A stretch of DNA of 64,000 nucleotides from Rostratula benghalensis (taxonomy: Eukaryota; Chordata; Aves; Charadriiformes; Rostratulidae): the NCBI GenBank assembly GCA_013399305.1, contig VXAI01000092.1, positions 1,045,997 to 1,109,996 on the forward strand, written 5' to 3'. The notes beneath the pieces were generated by a model. It searched no databases and had not been told where the DNA came from. It worked only from the letters and a program-made list of their open reading frames with translations. Shown here piece by piece: positions 49,905-60,966 of the stretch; within the stretch, counting starts at the first letter, position 1; every line of letters begins with the position of its first letter. The translations under genes were made by a program, and so were the position numbers.

Positions 49905-52394
49905 CATCCATATACATGCTTGTGAATATTTTACAGAGTGCAAGACCTCTTGTTTTTTAATAACCACTAATAATATTGCAGTTGTTTATATTAAAATGAA
50001 TAATGTTGCTAACCAGAAGGTTCTGCCTTCTGGAGCCCAGTCATTTTTTTTGCATTAAGAACTATCTGTAAATGATTAACAGGCTCTGTGGAAATGAAAC
50101 TAGGAGAGCCAAATGCGTGAGGTGCAGGAAGGACAGCAACGTACAGCACTCCTCCTCTGCAGGAGCAGCAGACTGGAAGGGCCTTTGTGCTGCCCATTCC
50201 CCTACCATAAAATCACGTAATTCTTTTAACAGATGGATCAAACTTCATTCTGAATGCAGTCAGATCTTTTCTATTTTTCCTCTCCTGTGTTCTTACTCGT
50301 TAGAAACTGTTGTGAAATGCCACTGGCTTGGAAGTGTCCTCATTTCCAGGCTATGTCTACCCCTGTCCTGCACGTGTGACACCAGGGTTCAACAGCTGAG
50401 CGTGTTCACTTGGATTGTGATGTGGAGAAGCATTTTCTGTGCACATCAAAGGCAGGGTTAGTTATAGCTAACAGAGGATTAATTGAGACAGGATGGGAGA
50501 CAAGCCTGCCTTTGTTGGAAAGTGGTGCTGGAGAGGTGCATGCTGGAAAAGGCATGTCATTCCTCTCGGCTCCTCTCAGCTGGTAAAGGGAGATTTTTAT
50601 ATAGAAGTTCTTTTTAGAATTTGGTAAATAATGTATGAAGCTGGCTAAGTTGCTGTTGCGGTTTTGTGCATCTGATTCGAGTGGAATTAGAAATAGCTCA
50701 TTTGTACTCCAGAAAGACTTGTACCACAATAACAACAGGGAATGAGCTAGCTATGTTTGGTTTGGAGGCACGTTTGTGTGTACACACAGAACAAGCCACC
50801 TCTCCAACAGCCCTCTGTGCCTTCTGCAACTTGTTGTAACACTGTACAGCACTATTTACTCAGTTGTTGAGATAGCTCTCCTTTGAGCCTGCCCACCTTT
50901 CTGAGCACAGGCAGAGCTAGCTCCATCTCGCAGGGCATGAACGGGTACACTCCAGCTTCCCCTCTGCCTTGTGTCCCCTCCTTGGCTCTTGATGTAGGGG
51001 TCCAGGGAGCCACATGAAGCAGGGAGAGAAGCAGCATACCCTTTCAATGCGAGCCAAGAGGTAGCTTCTGGGCACTAATACACCTAGCCCTTCAGAGACC
51101 TGGCTTGAACTCCAGGAACTCCTTTACACCAGGAATCACACAGGGTCAAACAGGAATATCCAGAAAGGCTGTTCCTGGGCAGGAATGGAAGAGCATCCCC
51201 GAGCCAACTGCCTGTTTTCTGGGAGAAGGTAGTCAGGAAATGCTGGCTTGTCTCCTTCTTTCTTCTGAGGGACCTGGAAACTGGCAAAAGTTTATGATCC
51301 CCTTTTTGCTTTTCTGGGTATGACATTTCCATAGTTGCCATGGAGATATTATGTGATGGTCCTTGAGAAAATTTTTCTATTAAGATGTTATCAACTATGA
51401 TTGAAAAATTTAGAGCCTTTGTTACAGAGTCATTGGAGAGGTATTTATTTGCAATGTAACAGGCAGTATTAAAAGCATGAAAGTCTTTGATTATACCGCA
51501 GCATATTCACATGAGGAACAGTGTAAAAATCCATTCTTCCCCTTCCCCGCTGTCCCATTTATTTCTAATTTTGAGTGTTGTTTCCCGAGAATGAGAAATT
51601 GAAATTGAGGAGTTGGGAGTTTTGATCGTCACTCTTCAGAAAGGAAAAAAAAAGACTACTCATAATGCTCGTTAACATTATAGTAGATGGATATATTTGA
51701 ATATAGTCTTAGTGATCATATTGAGAGTTGCTTTAGTATATTTCACAATTCATATTATTCACCTTAGTTTGTTATCCATTATGGACATTAATTGAAGTAA
51801 TCAGACTGATGTATATAAGTAAAGTCTAATGAAAATGACTAAAGCTTGGAGATGAGTAGTAGGGTCCCACCTCTGTAGTTGCTTTATCTTCTCAAGTTCC
51901 CATACCTTTTCATAACTTACCAGGCTCTCCTTCCAGCCTTTACAATTTGTCTCTTTTCTGGAAAAAGATATACTTTAAATTTGTGAGGTAATGAAAGGTA
52001 AAACCTAGTAAAGGCAACGATGCTGTAATATTCATGAGATATGAACTTTATCTACTGTGGTCTGGAATCCAGCCTGGCAAGCTGTGTAAAACCTACAAAC
52101 TGTCTTGTCCTCACTCATATTTATCCTCACTTAGTTACCAAGTCTCCTCACTCCTTCTGTTCCTAACAAAGATGGTGCCAAAAGTTTTAATTCTCTCCTT
52201 CCTGTATATTGAACAAAGTCCATTTTCTTTTATGTCACAATGAACAAATCAAGTGTATTTTCATTACATGTTCCAACACTGGCAATTGCCCTTTTACTCT
52301 TATTTCAGCTCTCCTTCAGTACTTCATATGGGCCTGAACTAATATATGTGTATGTGATTTGCACTATGAAAACCATTGAAATCAAAGACCTTGT

Positions 52395-52460
52395 TTTCTT
52401 TGTACATCTGTAAAGCACTGAGTATAGCCAGAGCTCTGTGAATAATAATAACTAAATGAT
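52395..52460 (+). repeat. Ancient SINE/LINE-tail-like fragment
   Basis: TTTGTACATCTGTAAAGCAC, GAGCTCTGTG and AATAATAATAAC occur in the order expected of an old retroposon tail (GTAAAGC, short spacer, AATAAT-rich end). It is plus oriented. Only the tail is legible. Confidence 0.35.
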
Positions 52461-54056
52461 AAGCCTCTCCTAATTCCACATGGTTGCTCTTTGAAAAATA
52501 TGTTTTTTGTTAAGGACTCTGAATTCCCCTTGCTTCAGAGTTAACTCAGAATTGGAATTTTAGAAGGCATTCTCCCCTCCCACCCTCCACCCCCTTTTTT
52601 TTATAAGATCCGTTGAGATCTGACAAAATCCTTATTACTGGAAATGATGTCTAGTTTTTGAAGCAGTATGTGACATTACACTTGTTGGAAACACCTTTAG
52701 ATCACAAATAAATGCAGAAACAAAGAAAAATAGGAGGAAAAGTTTAATTATCCCCGATGAGTGAGCCAACAGCATCCATTTGAAGTGGGTTTTTTTCTGC
52801 TCATCAGTTCAATTTATAGGCATAGCAACCTTCCAGAAATGATGTCCCTGTACCTTTTAGTCAATGCAAATTAAGTTAATCTTTGTAAGTTTTCATGTCA
52901 CAGGTCTGGCAACTGAAGTTTAATGTGCATTAGGAAAACACATGTGTAACATGGATAAATTGCATCTCACTGTATAACTGAGTCTCCAATACAAATTTTG
53001 ATGTGCAAAGGATAAATTTATTAGAAATAGTGCCAAAGATTTAGATTTCAGCCTAGCTTTCATTAGCCATAAACCCTTTAATTTACTTTGGCAGTACAAA
53101 GAGACCTTGCATGTAAAATGCCCTTTTAAAGCACTGCCAGAATGATGTGAAAAGGTGCTAGGCTAAATGAGCGTCAGACCCTGCATGAAGTGCTCAAAGC
53201 AGGACTGTGGGCAGCGATATGCCACACTGCCACTCATTTATTTTGAATAGCAATATGCTGATGCTTCACTTGGCAAATGGATGCCTCCTGACCGATCCTT
53301 CAAACCTCCCTGTCCCATGCCTGGACTTGCACAAGAGCCTCACATGACTGGGATGGGGGATGCCAGGCCAGTGCTGATGGTGCCTTGCTTAAGAAGAATT
53401 TGCCACTTGTTGAACTCATATCCTCCCCCTCAGTTCAATGTCCCCCCTGGAAAACTATGCAGGGTCATGATTTTAAAACCTTGCTGTGGCTTGTGAATTT
53501 TGATCCTCCTTTAATGCTAAATGTTGGCAGGTGGCTTATAAAGAACATAATGCTAATGGGTTGTATTTTGGGAGGATTACTTCAAACAGTGGAACAGTTT
53601 GGAACTGGAATGGTGCCTTCCAGTCCTCACAAATAGTGGTTTTAATGCAAACAAGGCACTGAGGGAATAGGGGTGGGGGGGTGTGGGGGAAGAGGAAGGC
53701 AGGAAGGCATTCCTCAGATGGCCTCCACCACTGAGGAAAATGTTGGCAGATCCACAGCTTCAGTCCATGGTCTGTGTGCTTGGGGACCATCTAGAAGGGA
53801 CCACAAAGCCCGCAAGTGACTTTTATGGCTTGTTCCAAACCGTATTAAGGTGAAGAAAATAAAATTTCTGTGGTGTTTTTGTACTTTCTGGAAAGCTTAA
53901 AGGCAGGATGTTTCTGTGACAAGCATTTGGAAGCACTGGAAGAATGCATCAAAAATTTGAAATCTGGGGTCCAACAAAATGGCCTGTGTGTTATGATGTT
54001 TTGGAGATGTAAGTCCCTTCTTGCATTTTATGCCAACAGTTTTGAATATTTAAGGA

Positions 54057-54071
54057 TTTTTTTTTTTTTTT
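54057..54071. repeat. Poly-T run
   Basis: Fifteen T residues, followed by CTAGAGG. Low complexity only. Confidence 0.85.
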
Positions 54072-55302
54072 CTAGAGGTCCTTAGTTGACTGAAGTAGCA
54101 CTGTGACCCTGAAGTTATGTCTGCAAGTGAATTCCCTCATGGAGATTTATCTCAGGACTTACGTGTGGGAAACTGTGCAGTGCTGCAGATGATATCCCAA
54201 CTGGAAACTCTGGGTTCAGAGAATATCATGTTTATTACTTATAAAACTGGCTGTTCCACCAGTCCTATAGCCTCTAAAGGATGTTGAATGGCAGACACAC
54301 CAAAAATAATGAAGCCTTTTACATGATAAGATGGGAATGAAAGGGTTATGGTGGACTTCAAGATAATACCGCAAGCATTTTGATTTGATAGGGTCACTGA
54401 TCTTCTGTTGCAGGTCATCTTTCATTCATGCATGGTTTTACTAGCCTGAGATGGTATCTTATTTTTTTCTCCTTCTTTGAGCACTGCTGTATGTGATTAT
54501 ATGTATGCATTAGAAATTGCCTGCTGATTTAAGATGCACTCTGATTTGTGAAGTTCACAATCTAATTTTCTTCTTCAGTGCATCTTCGTTTCCTGTTGTT
54601 TTCTTTAATATTGGTGTGTCTGAGTATGAACCTGTACAAGACAGTTTTGCCATGCTATAGCTGTGTGGTGTTACTGTACTTTCATCTCATCTCCCTGAAA
54701 GGCTCCATGTGATATTTGAACTCCTTAGTGCATTGTACTCTGCTTTTAATCTTTAGGGGTCTGTCCAGGCCTGGGTTTGGAAGTGTGGTGCTACCACCAT
54801 ACTAAACAGAGCTCATTAGCACATGTCAGTCTGGAGCAGGCAGTGCAGTATATATGCCAACAGCAACACTCAGGTGAAACATGTGGTCGTTATGATAAAG
54901 TGACCGGAGCAATGAGGGTAAGGTTGGAGCCCAGACTGCCACTACAGCTTTGACTTGATCATACACACACTGTTTTTTCCTGATGGGCAGACATGGGAGG
55001 TTGTCTAAGTTAGGCACGAGGGAGTGTCACCTCAACAGACTTTCATGTGTTCGTCAGCGCCCTGAGGGCACCCACAACCCTGACCATCCCTGTGGCTCTT
55101 CCACCCTGCCCGTGGCCCAGGACCCCGTCTCAGTCCCCTGGGGTCATCAGCCTCTGCTCCAGCAATGCCTTAGCATGGCTGGTCTCCAGCTCCCCACAGC
55201 CCTGCCCCTGCCTGGCCTGCCTCCCTGGTCCTGCTGAGCCAGGGCCACCCACAGACCCATGTCCCAGCCCAGCCTCAGCTGAGGGGAATACTGACCTTGG
55301 TA

Positions 55303-55357
55303 TTTCTCAGGGAAGTACTGAGACAATGGTCACACGTGTCTCAGTATTTCCCAGAAA
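55303..55357 (+). other. Strong stem-loop
   Basis: Arm GGGAAGTACTGAGACA (55310-55325) faces TGTCTCAGTATTTCCC (55337-55352) across an 11-base loop. As RNA, all 16 positions pair, one of them as a G-U wobble. Beyond a two-base bulge, TTTCT (55303-55307) pairs with AGAAA (55353-55357), giving about 21 pairs in total. A partial direct copy of the left arm, GGGGAATACTGA, lies just upstream at 55283-55294, so the region could refold. No function is known. It lies about 2.3 kb before NIPAL2 exon 2 on the same strand. Confidence 0.7.
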
Positions 55358-57677
55358 AGGCGGAGAAGATTGAGGAGACCCAAGTTTTTGACCTCTTTCC
55401 TATTCCTGGCAATTTCTGGAACCTGTTAGAAGAGGATTGACTTCTGTGAGATGGTTCCTGTTCAGATGCAGGGTGACGATCGTGTTAGAAATTTCACATG
55501 TCCCAGAAGGATATCTGAGCCCAGCTGACATGTACCTGAGGAAGTAACCACCATGGTACAAAAGCAGTCAGCTCTGGAGAGGAGTTGCAAGGGTTTATTC
55601 AGAGATGCAGCCACAAGGGATGGATTGGCCACAGGAATGGAAAGAGCCGCAGAGAGACTGTGTTCTCTGTTGGGAATAGGGTAGATGTATCACAATTAAT
55701 GATGTGAAAGCAATAAAATGGGGTAAATGAGGTGGTAGTTTCTGTTTTCTATTCCCTGCTGTCTCCTTTTTCTTAAACCCTTCATGATGAGGCTGACAAG
55801 GCCACTTCTCCACCCCCTCACAAGGGAGCATGTTGTCATTTAAAAAGAACAAGTCTTGGGGAGCAAGAAAACAATTTTGATTTAACTGCTGTTTTATTGA
55901 AGCTGCTGTGTGCAGGATGATGCAATAATCCACCTGTGAAGTGGCCAAACTTTGCGCAAGATATAGTACCACCAGCATCAAAGCCTCAGGAAAGAAAACC
56001 CATCCCCTCTGCTCCTGTGGGGCCCTGGGTGAGAAACATTTGACAGCATTTCCCCAATGTATAAGGAGGCTGCTTGGCTGCTCGTGTCCCTGTAGTTAGT
56101 GCCTAATCTCAGCAGGGGCATCTGTGCCAAGGTGTGCTGAGACGTCTTGTCACACACTCCAGTGAGGGGTGTTCCCAGAGCATAGAAAATACACTGTGTG
56201 CTGCTGAAGCATCCACTGAGGGAACTGGTGTGGGCGTTGGAGGGTGCAAGATGGGAAGGACCTCCAGTGGCCAGGCACTAGAAGGTATTAGCAAAACTCT
56301 TGAGTAATGCTTCTCATTGAATGCTTCTTGCACACAGGCTGTTGCAGTGATGCTCTGTTATTTGGCACAGAGGGTGTGTGAGCAAAGGGAGCCCTCACTG
56401 CTTGTGTTCTCCTCTCTGCATCCCCTTGTACCCATTGGTCATGCCTTGATGACACATGACAGTCGGTCAGGCATTTCACACAGAGAAATTCTGTTCTACT
56501 TCTCCTTCTGAGTCTAAGCCAGTATAGAAATGCATGTTCTGGAGACATGGATACAGCTGTGTCTCTTAAATAAGAATATTATCATATTATCCATTTGTAA
56601 TAACGTTGTTGTTCACATTTTGGTGGATGCTCTTTCCTAATCTAGGAATTATCTAGCCACAAAAATAGTCTGCCCTACTATCATCTCTGAGAGTTTGGAC
56701 CATTTATTGCTCTTTATAAATGTTGAGGGACAACAGTCTCTGTGGCTGGTAGGCACCGCCTATTCATAGGTGGCCAGGACCCTTCTTGGTGAAGAGGCAT
56801 GCAAGCTGAGGCTGTGACCACTGTGTTGGATGCTACTTTGCAGCTTGCAAGCAATACTTATGCTGGGTTATGTTACCTTGTTTATAAAAACTCACTGATA
56901 GGATGTTTGTCTTCTCTACAAGTTAATGGGGCTTACCCCAGTGATCTTGAATGGGTCTTGAATACACTTATGACAATGCACGAAGTGTTGCAACATTTTG
57001 AAGGCAGACAGGGAGCTTTACCATTTACCTGTTATTTGAGCTTGCTGAAGTGGCATTTTTAAATGGCTGCTTTCCAAAGAAATGAATCCTGCCTGAATGT
57101 TTTTAATTTCTCAGCTTCATAGAAAGTTTGCAAATCTTCCTGAAAATTAGACAGGCTGATTAGAAAAGAGTTTGATGAAATAACACAATACATTAAAGAA
57201 ACTGTCGGGAGACCTATGTTCCTGGCTGCCCTGTCAAACAGGGCATACGATAACACATAAAATAATTCTGTTCCACTATGAATGGTTCAATTGCTGCTGA
57301 TTTTCCTTCTGGATTATGTAAGAAAACAGGTTCTTCTTTTGGAAAAGACAAATGTCTGTGTGTAGTGTTCAACCAAGACCTGTCTAGTTTCTTCTTTCAT
57401 GACTTAAATTTAAGAAGGTGTTCTACTGAAGGACACCAAAAAAACGTCCTGCACTGGAATACGCTTTCCATTCTCAGTTATTTACTACTTCAGCCCTAGT
57501 CAACTCCGCAGAGCTATTTTTTTTATCACTTTACTCAATGTAGCTTAAACTCAGTGATTGAAAAGTGCAATAATTTGGTTTTGATTGGGTTGCAATATGC
57601 TATTAGAAAATCACTGTTGTATCATTCTTAAACTAATAAGAAATGTTCTTGTATTTCTTTGTTTTGTCATCTTTCAG

Positions 57678-57746
57678 ACTCAGCTCTTGGGAGTTTTACT
57701 TACTGCTGCTTCAAATTTTCTGATTAGTGTATCTCTGCACATGCAG
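57678..57746 (+). CDS. NIPAL2: NIPAL2 internal coding exon (first membrane helix)
   Basis: This 69-base exon reads 23 codons with no stop. It starts TQLLGVLL and ends SVSLHMQ, giving one hydrophobic helix that matches the first transmembrane segment of NIPA-like magnesium transporters. NIPA proteins are multi-pass membrane carriers linked to Mg2+ transport. The acceptor is a pyrimidine tract ending CTTTCAG at 57677 and the donor is CAG|GTATGA at 57746/57747. Both borders fall between codons (phase 0), so it joins in frame to the exon at 60795, which begins with the Lys that follows the Gln in family members. No ATG precedes it in the exon, so the start codon lies upstream. Short exons of this kind give few residues, so the call depends mainly on the next exon and on exact phase agreement. 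It is probably exon 2. Confidence 0.8.
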
Positions 57747-60700
57747 GTATGAATTATTTCTCTTTATTTAGCAAGCGTTACAATTTGCTTTTATGGTGCA
57801 GTAACAAATATGAATTTTGTTGCATTTAATAAACATTCCCTCTGTTTAAGTGGAGTTCAACAGTGCCCTATTGTAGTTGTTGGCAGTATTATCTCAACTT
57901 GTTCTATGCTGTGATTTTCACATGGAACAGAATAAATGTCATTCCTCCTTCTTGCAATGTACCGTGAGGAACTACTAACTGTGACTCAATATGGTTCCAC
58001 TGGACATCACATGAAACTGTCTCAGTGTCCAAATCTAAAATTAAATCGACCCCAAGGCCTTAGGTGCTGCTTAATGAAGTGATTAATGTAATTAAATGCA
58101 TAGATACATACAATTTTTTTGCAATATTGGGCTCCAAAATTATTTTGACCAATTTAGTTTTCCTTCTGCAAGTAGAGTAAAATAGTGAGTAAATATTATT
58201 TTAGATCATAAAAACAAAGGGAGGTGCTGACCTTACCACTAAAACAGGTAGGCTGAGATTTATAAAAGCATTTCTGTATTAATAATTAGATTATATACTC
58301 AGTAGAAAGACAGATAATTCATTATAATCTGTATTTTTTAGACTTCATGGTATTTTTAGGTCTTCTAACAAAAGTTTTTAAAGTGCAGAAGACATTGCTG
58401 TGTAAGTTGTCCAGAAAAAAGTGGTTTTGCTAGCTTGTATTTTATGAGTTGTATGTCTCACATAAAGCTAATTCTTGCTTTTTCTGTAAAGGATGAAACA
58501 GAAAGCTGTGCAATATGAAATCACCTATTCATAATAATCCATTTTATTAATTCTAGAAGGTTCTTCACTGATTCCCTTTTTAAGTATTTCTAGTTGGAGA
58601 ATCCCATAGAAAGAAATCTGTTTAGCCAGAGGTGGCAGGCAGATTGAGCTGATCACTGCCTCTCCAATATGAGTTCCAACCTGCTGACAGTGACAGTACT
58701 TGGAAGGCTGTTTCAGTGAAAAAAACTCTTGGTGAAGTGGAAATTCAGACTAGCCCATAATAATGAGACTGTTCAGACTTCATAACTTCTGTCTGCTGAG
58801 GGCACTGAGTGCCAAAGCAGCTGCTTTGCCCGGGGATGCACTGAGGCATGCACACAGACTTCGACTGATTTGTAATCCTTAACAGCATTTTCTGGATTTG
58901 AACGGTCTTCCAGCATTTTAAATGCTGTTTAGGAAAACCCAGTAGCTCTGCATTGCCATTTGACAGACAGTTTCAACCGAAATTTTTATTTATCTTTTAG
59001 ATTGGTTTTTCTCCATTTAGTAACATCTTATAAATATGAATAATGACTTGCCCTAGATGTTAACATCTATTTTCACACTTTCTTTGACTGGACAGGCCAA
59101 ATATTTTGTTCACTCTCCCTTTCCCACCATGACTCAGTTATTCTCCCTCTCCTCCCGCTAGCATGTTGTCAGCTAAAGAACAGCCCACCATTTGCAATGT
59201 ATTTCAGCTGGATTGTAAAAAGTCTCCACCTACGTACCATCCACACATATTACTATGCAGAGGTGTCAGACATCTGGAGAAAGAAGGCTATAGAGGAACC
59301 GATCAGCTCACCCTCCTGTATTTATTACACATCTTTTCAATCATACTGTGCCTTCAAGTGTTATTCCTACAAGAATCTGGGGAGAAACCAGAATTCAGGA
59401 TTCAGTTCAGAACTTGCCCTATTTGGTTTTCAACTGAACTTTGGATTCTTGATTTGAATATTATTTAATATTCATGTCAATGGATCTTTATTGGGCTTTT
59501 GTTTTTTGCTTTGTTTATTTATAAAAGTGACACATGCAAAGTTCTGTACGTTGCTGTGAATTGCTGGTCTGTGGCTCAGGGAATTATGATTTCCTTATGC
59601 TCACTTTGTCCTTGGAGGACTAAACATTATCCTAGGATTTTGTCCCCTAAACATGTTCCACAGCAATAATGTGCCACATCCTCTCACCAAGAGGAACGAC
59701 TGAGTCTCTGATGTATCACAGACGTTATGGTTTGGCCCATACTTGGTAACGTAGCCTACAGAGTAGAATGGGAGTAGGAGGAAAACTGTTTACGATTTTC
59801 CTGGGGCTCTGCAGGGGCTCTTCCAAAATCAAACATCAAGTGATGGGAAAAAAATATATTTTACCACTCTTTATACTACATTTATATGACCCATTTCCCT
59901 CCCTGTGCAGCGAGGCTGGTGAGCAATCTGACAAAGGAAACAATATTCTGCAGTACAAATGTGGTAAAGGTCACAGCTTTCCCAATCATGGCAGTTTCCT
60001 GAGGGAGACTGCCTGGACCCTGTTTCAGACCAGTGTGATCAAAGTCAAATGATCTTCTTATATACAGGTTGTTGCTGTACAGCCAGAGAGAAAACATTTA
60101 CAGTGTGTCAATAATACCTTTGGCATATAACAAGAATTGTTGATTAAGTATTACTTGCCTGTATATTATACCTGTTGCCACAGGTAGAGCTGGTTTTCCT
60201 TCTGAAAATAATCCTTTACCTGAAATCCTCATCTAAGGTCAAACAGGAGATTGTAACCAAATCCTAAATTCTACCTAAGTAATTTAGAGCCCTCTCACAG
60301 CAGATTTGATTAAGTGCTGTATTCTTCTTTTTTAGATTTTAGTTCTGGATAGAATATATATCAGGGAGCAGGAACACCATGGCATCCAGTCCCCTTCTCC
60401 AGTTTGTTGCCACTCTTGTGATTTTGCCCCATGGCCTGCCTTTGGGTGTTTCCAGATTCACAGCACAAGTGACGAGCTTTGCTTTGGGAGAAGAACAGGG
60501 GCGTGCAGAGATAGCTAGGGACCATTAGTTAGTACATATTTTTCAGCTTTGTTCAGGGGTCTGATTTTCCAGTCGTTTCCACCACAGCTAAGAAAGCACA
60601 TGTCTGAAGCAGCACAGAGTTAACACAAAGCAGTGTGTCTGCAACAGCAAGCTGAAAGTCATGTCTAAAAAGAAAACCTTGATGCACCTGGAATTTGAAG

Positions 60701-60794
60701 TTGACAGCCCCCTTAATTATTCTGCTTTAGTCAGACATAAGAACACAATGGAAGTCTTTCTTTTCATGCCTGTTCCTAATAATTAATTTTCTAG
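57747..60794 (+). other. NIPAL2: NIPAL2 intron between the two recognised exons
   Basis: The intron is 3,048 bases, GTATGA to TTTTCTAG, and lies between two phase-0 borders. The sequence is AT-rich with no recognised exon or repeat. The open frames at about 59.16-59.47 kb are short, lack matching splice borders and resemble nothing known to me. Confidence 0.78.
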
Positions 60795-60966
60795 AAATGC
60801 TCTCATCTCCGACTGGCTTGCCAAACAGAGCCGAAGCCCTACTACACAAGCAAGCTATGGTGGTGTGGGATTACCCTTCTGGGGCTTGGAGAGGCGGGCA
60901 ATTTCATAGCCTACGGATTTGCCCCCATTGCCCTTGTTGCTCCACTGGGATGTGTCTCTGTCATAG
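60795..60966 (+). CDS. NIPAL2: NIPAL2 internal coding exon (membrane helices 2-3)
   Basis: The exon has 172 bases: 57 complete codons plus one base, phase 0 at the start and phase 1 at the end. It begins KCSHLRLACQ, continues through a hydrophilic loop with PYYTSKLWW, then carries the NIPA-family signature GEAGNFIAYGFAP followed by LVAPLGCVSVI. The first part is the TM1-TM2 loop, the WW onward is TM2, and the PLG stretch opens TM3. These residues are the core of the Mg_trans_NIPA family. The GNF-AYGFAP and APLGCVSV forms fit NIPAL2 rather than NIPAL3, which I remember as having VFASYAFAP and PLSAVSV, or NIPA1/2, which have PLGALSV. The acceptor is TTTTCTAG at 60794 and the donor is ATAG|GTGAGA at 60966/60967. 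The split glycine codon must be completed by the next exon, which was not found in the window. It is probably exon 3. Confidence 0.88.

Larger units (their letters stand above)
41677..57677 (+). other. NIPAL2: Putative NIPAL2 intron 1 (if the 41.5 kb exon is real)
   Basis: This 16-kb span runs from the GTAAGT donor at 41677 to the CTTTCAG acceptor ending at 57677. It has only short chance reading frames. It contains a fairly GC-rich part at 42.2-42.7 kb, small palindromes at 44802 and 48823, an imperfect 40-base duplication near 44.03 kb, a TG-rich run near 49.89 kb, an ancient-repeat tail near 52.4 kb, a T-run at 54057-54071, a C-rich patch at 55.05-55.29 kb and the stem-loop at 55.3 kb. If exon 1 lies elsewhere, the span is still intron or 5' flank. 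Confidence 0.3.

Noticed and set aside
55047..55373. Pro-rich 108-codon frame in C-rich DNA as an exon 1 candidate
   Set aside because: Few CpG, no donor in the right phase, and no resemblance to the expected N-terminus. Likely compositional.
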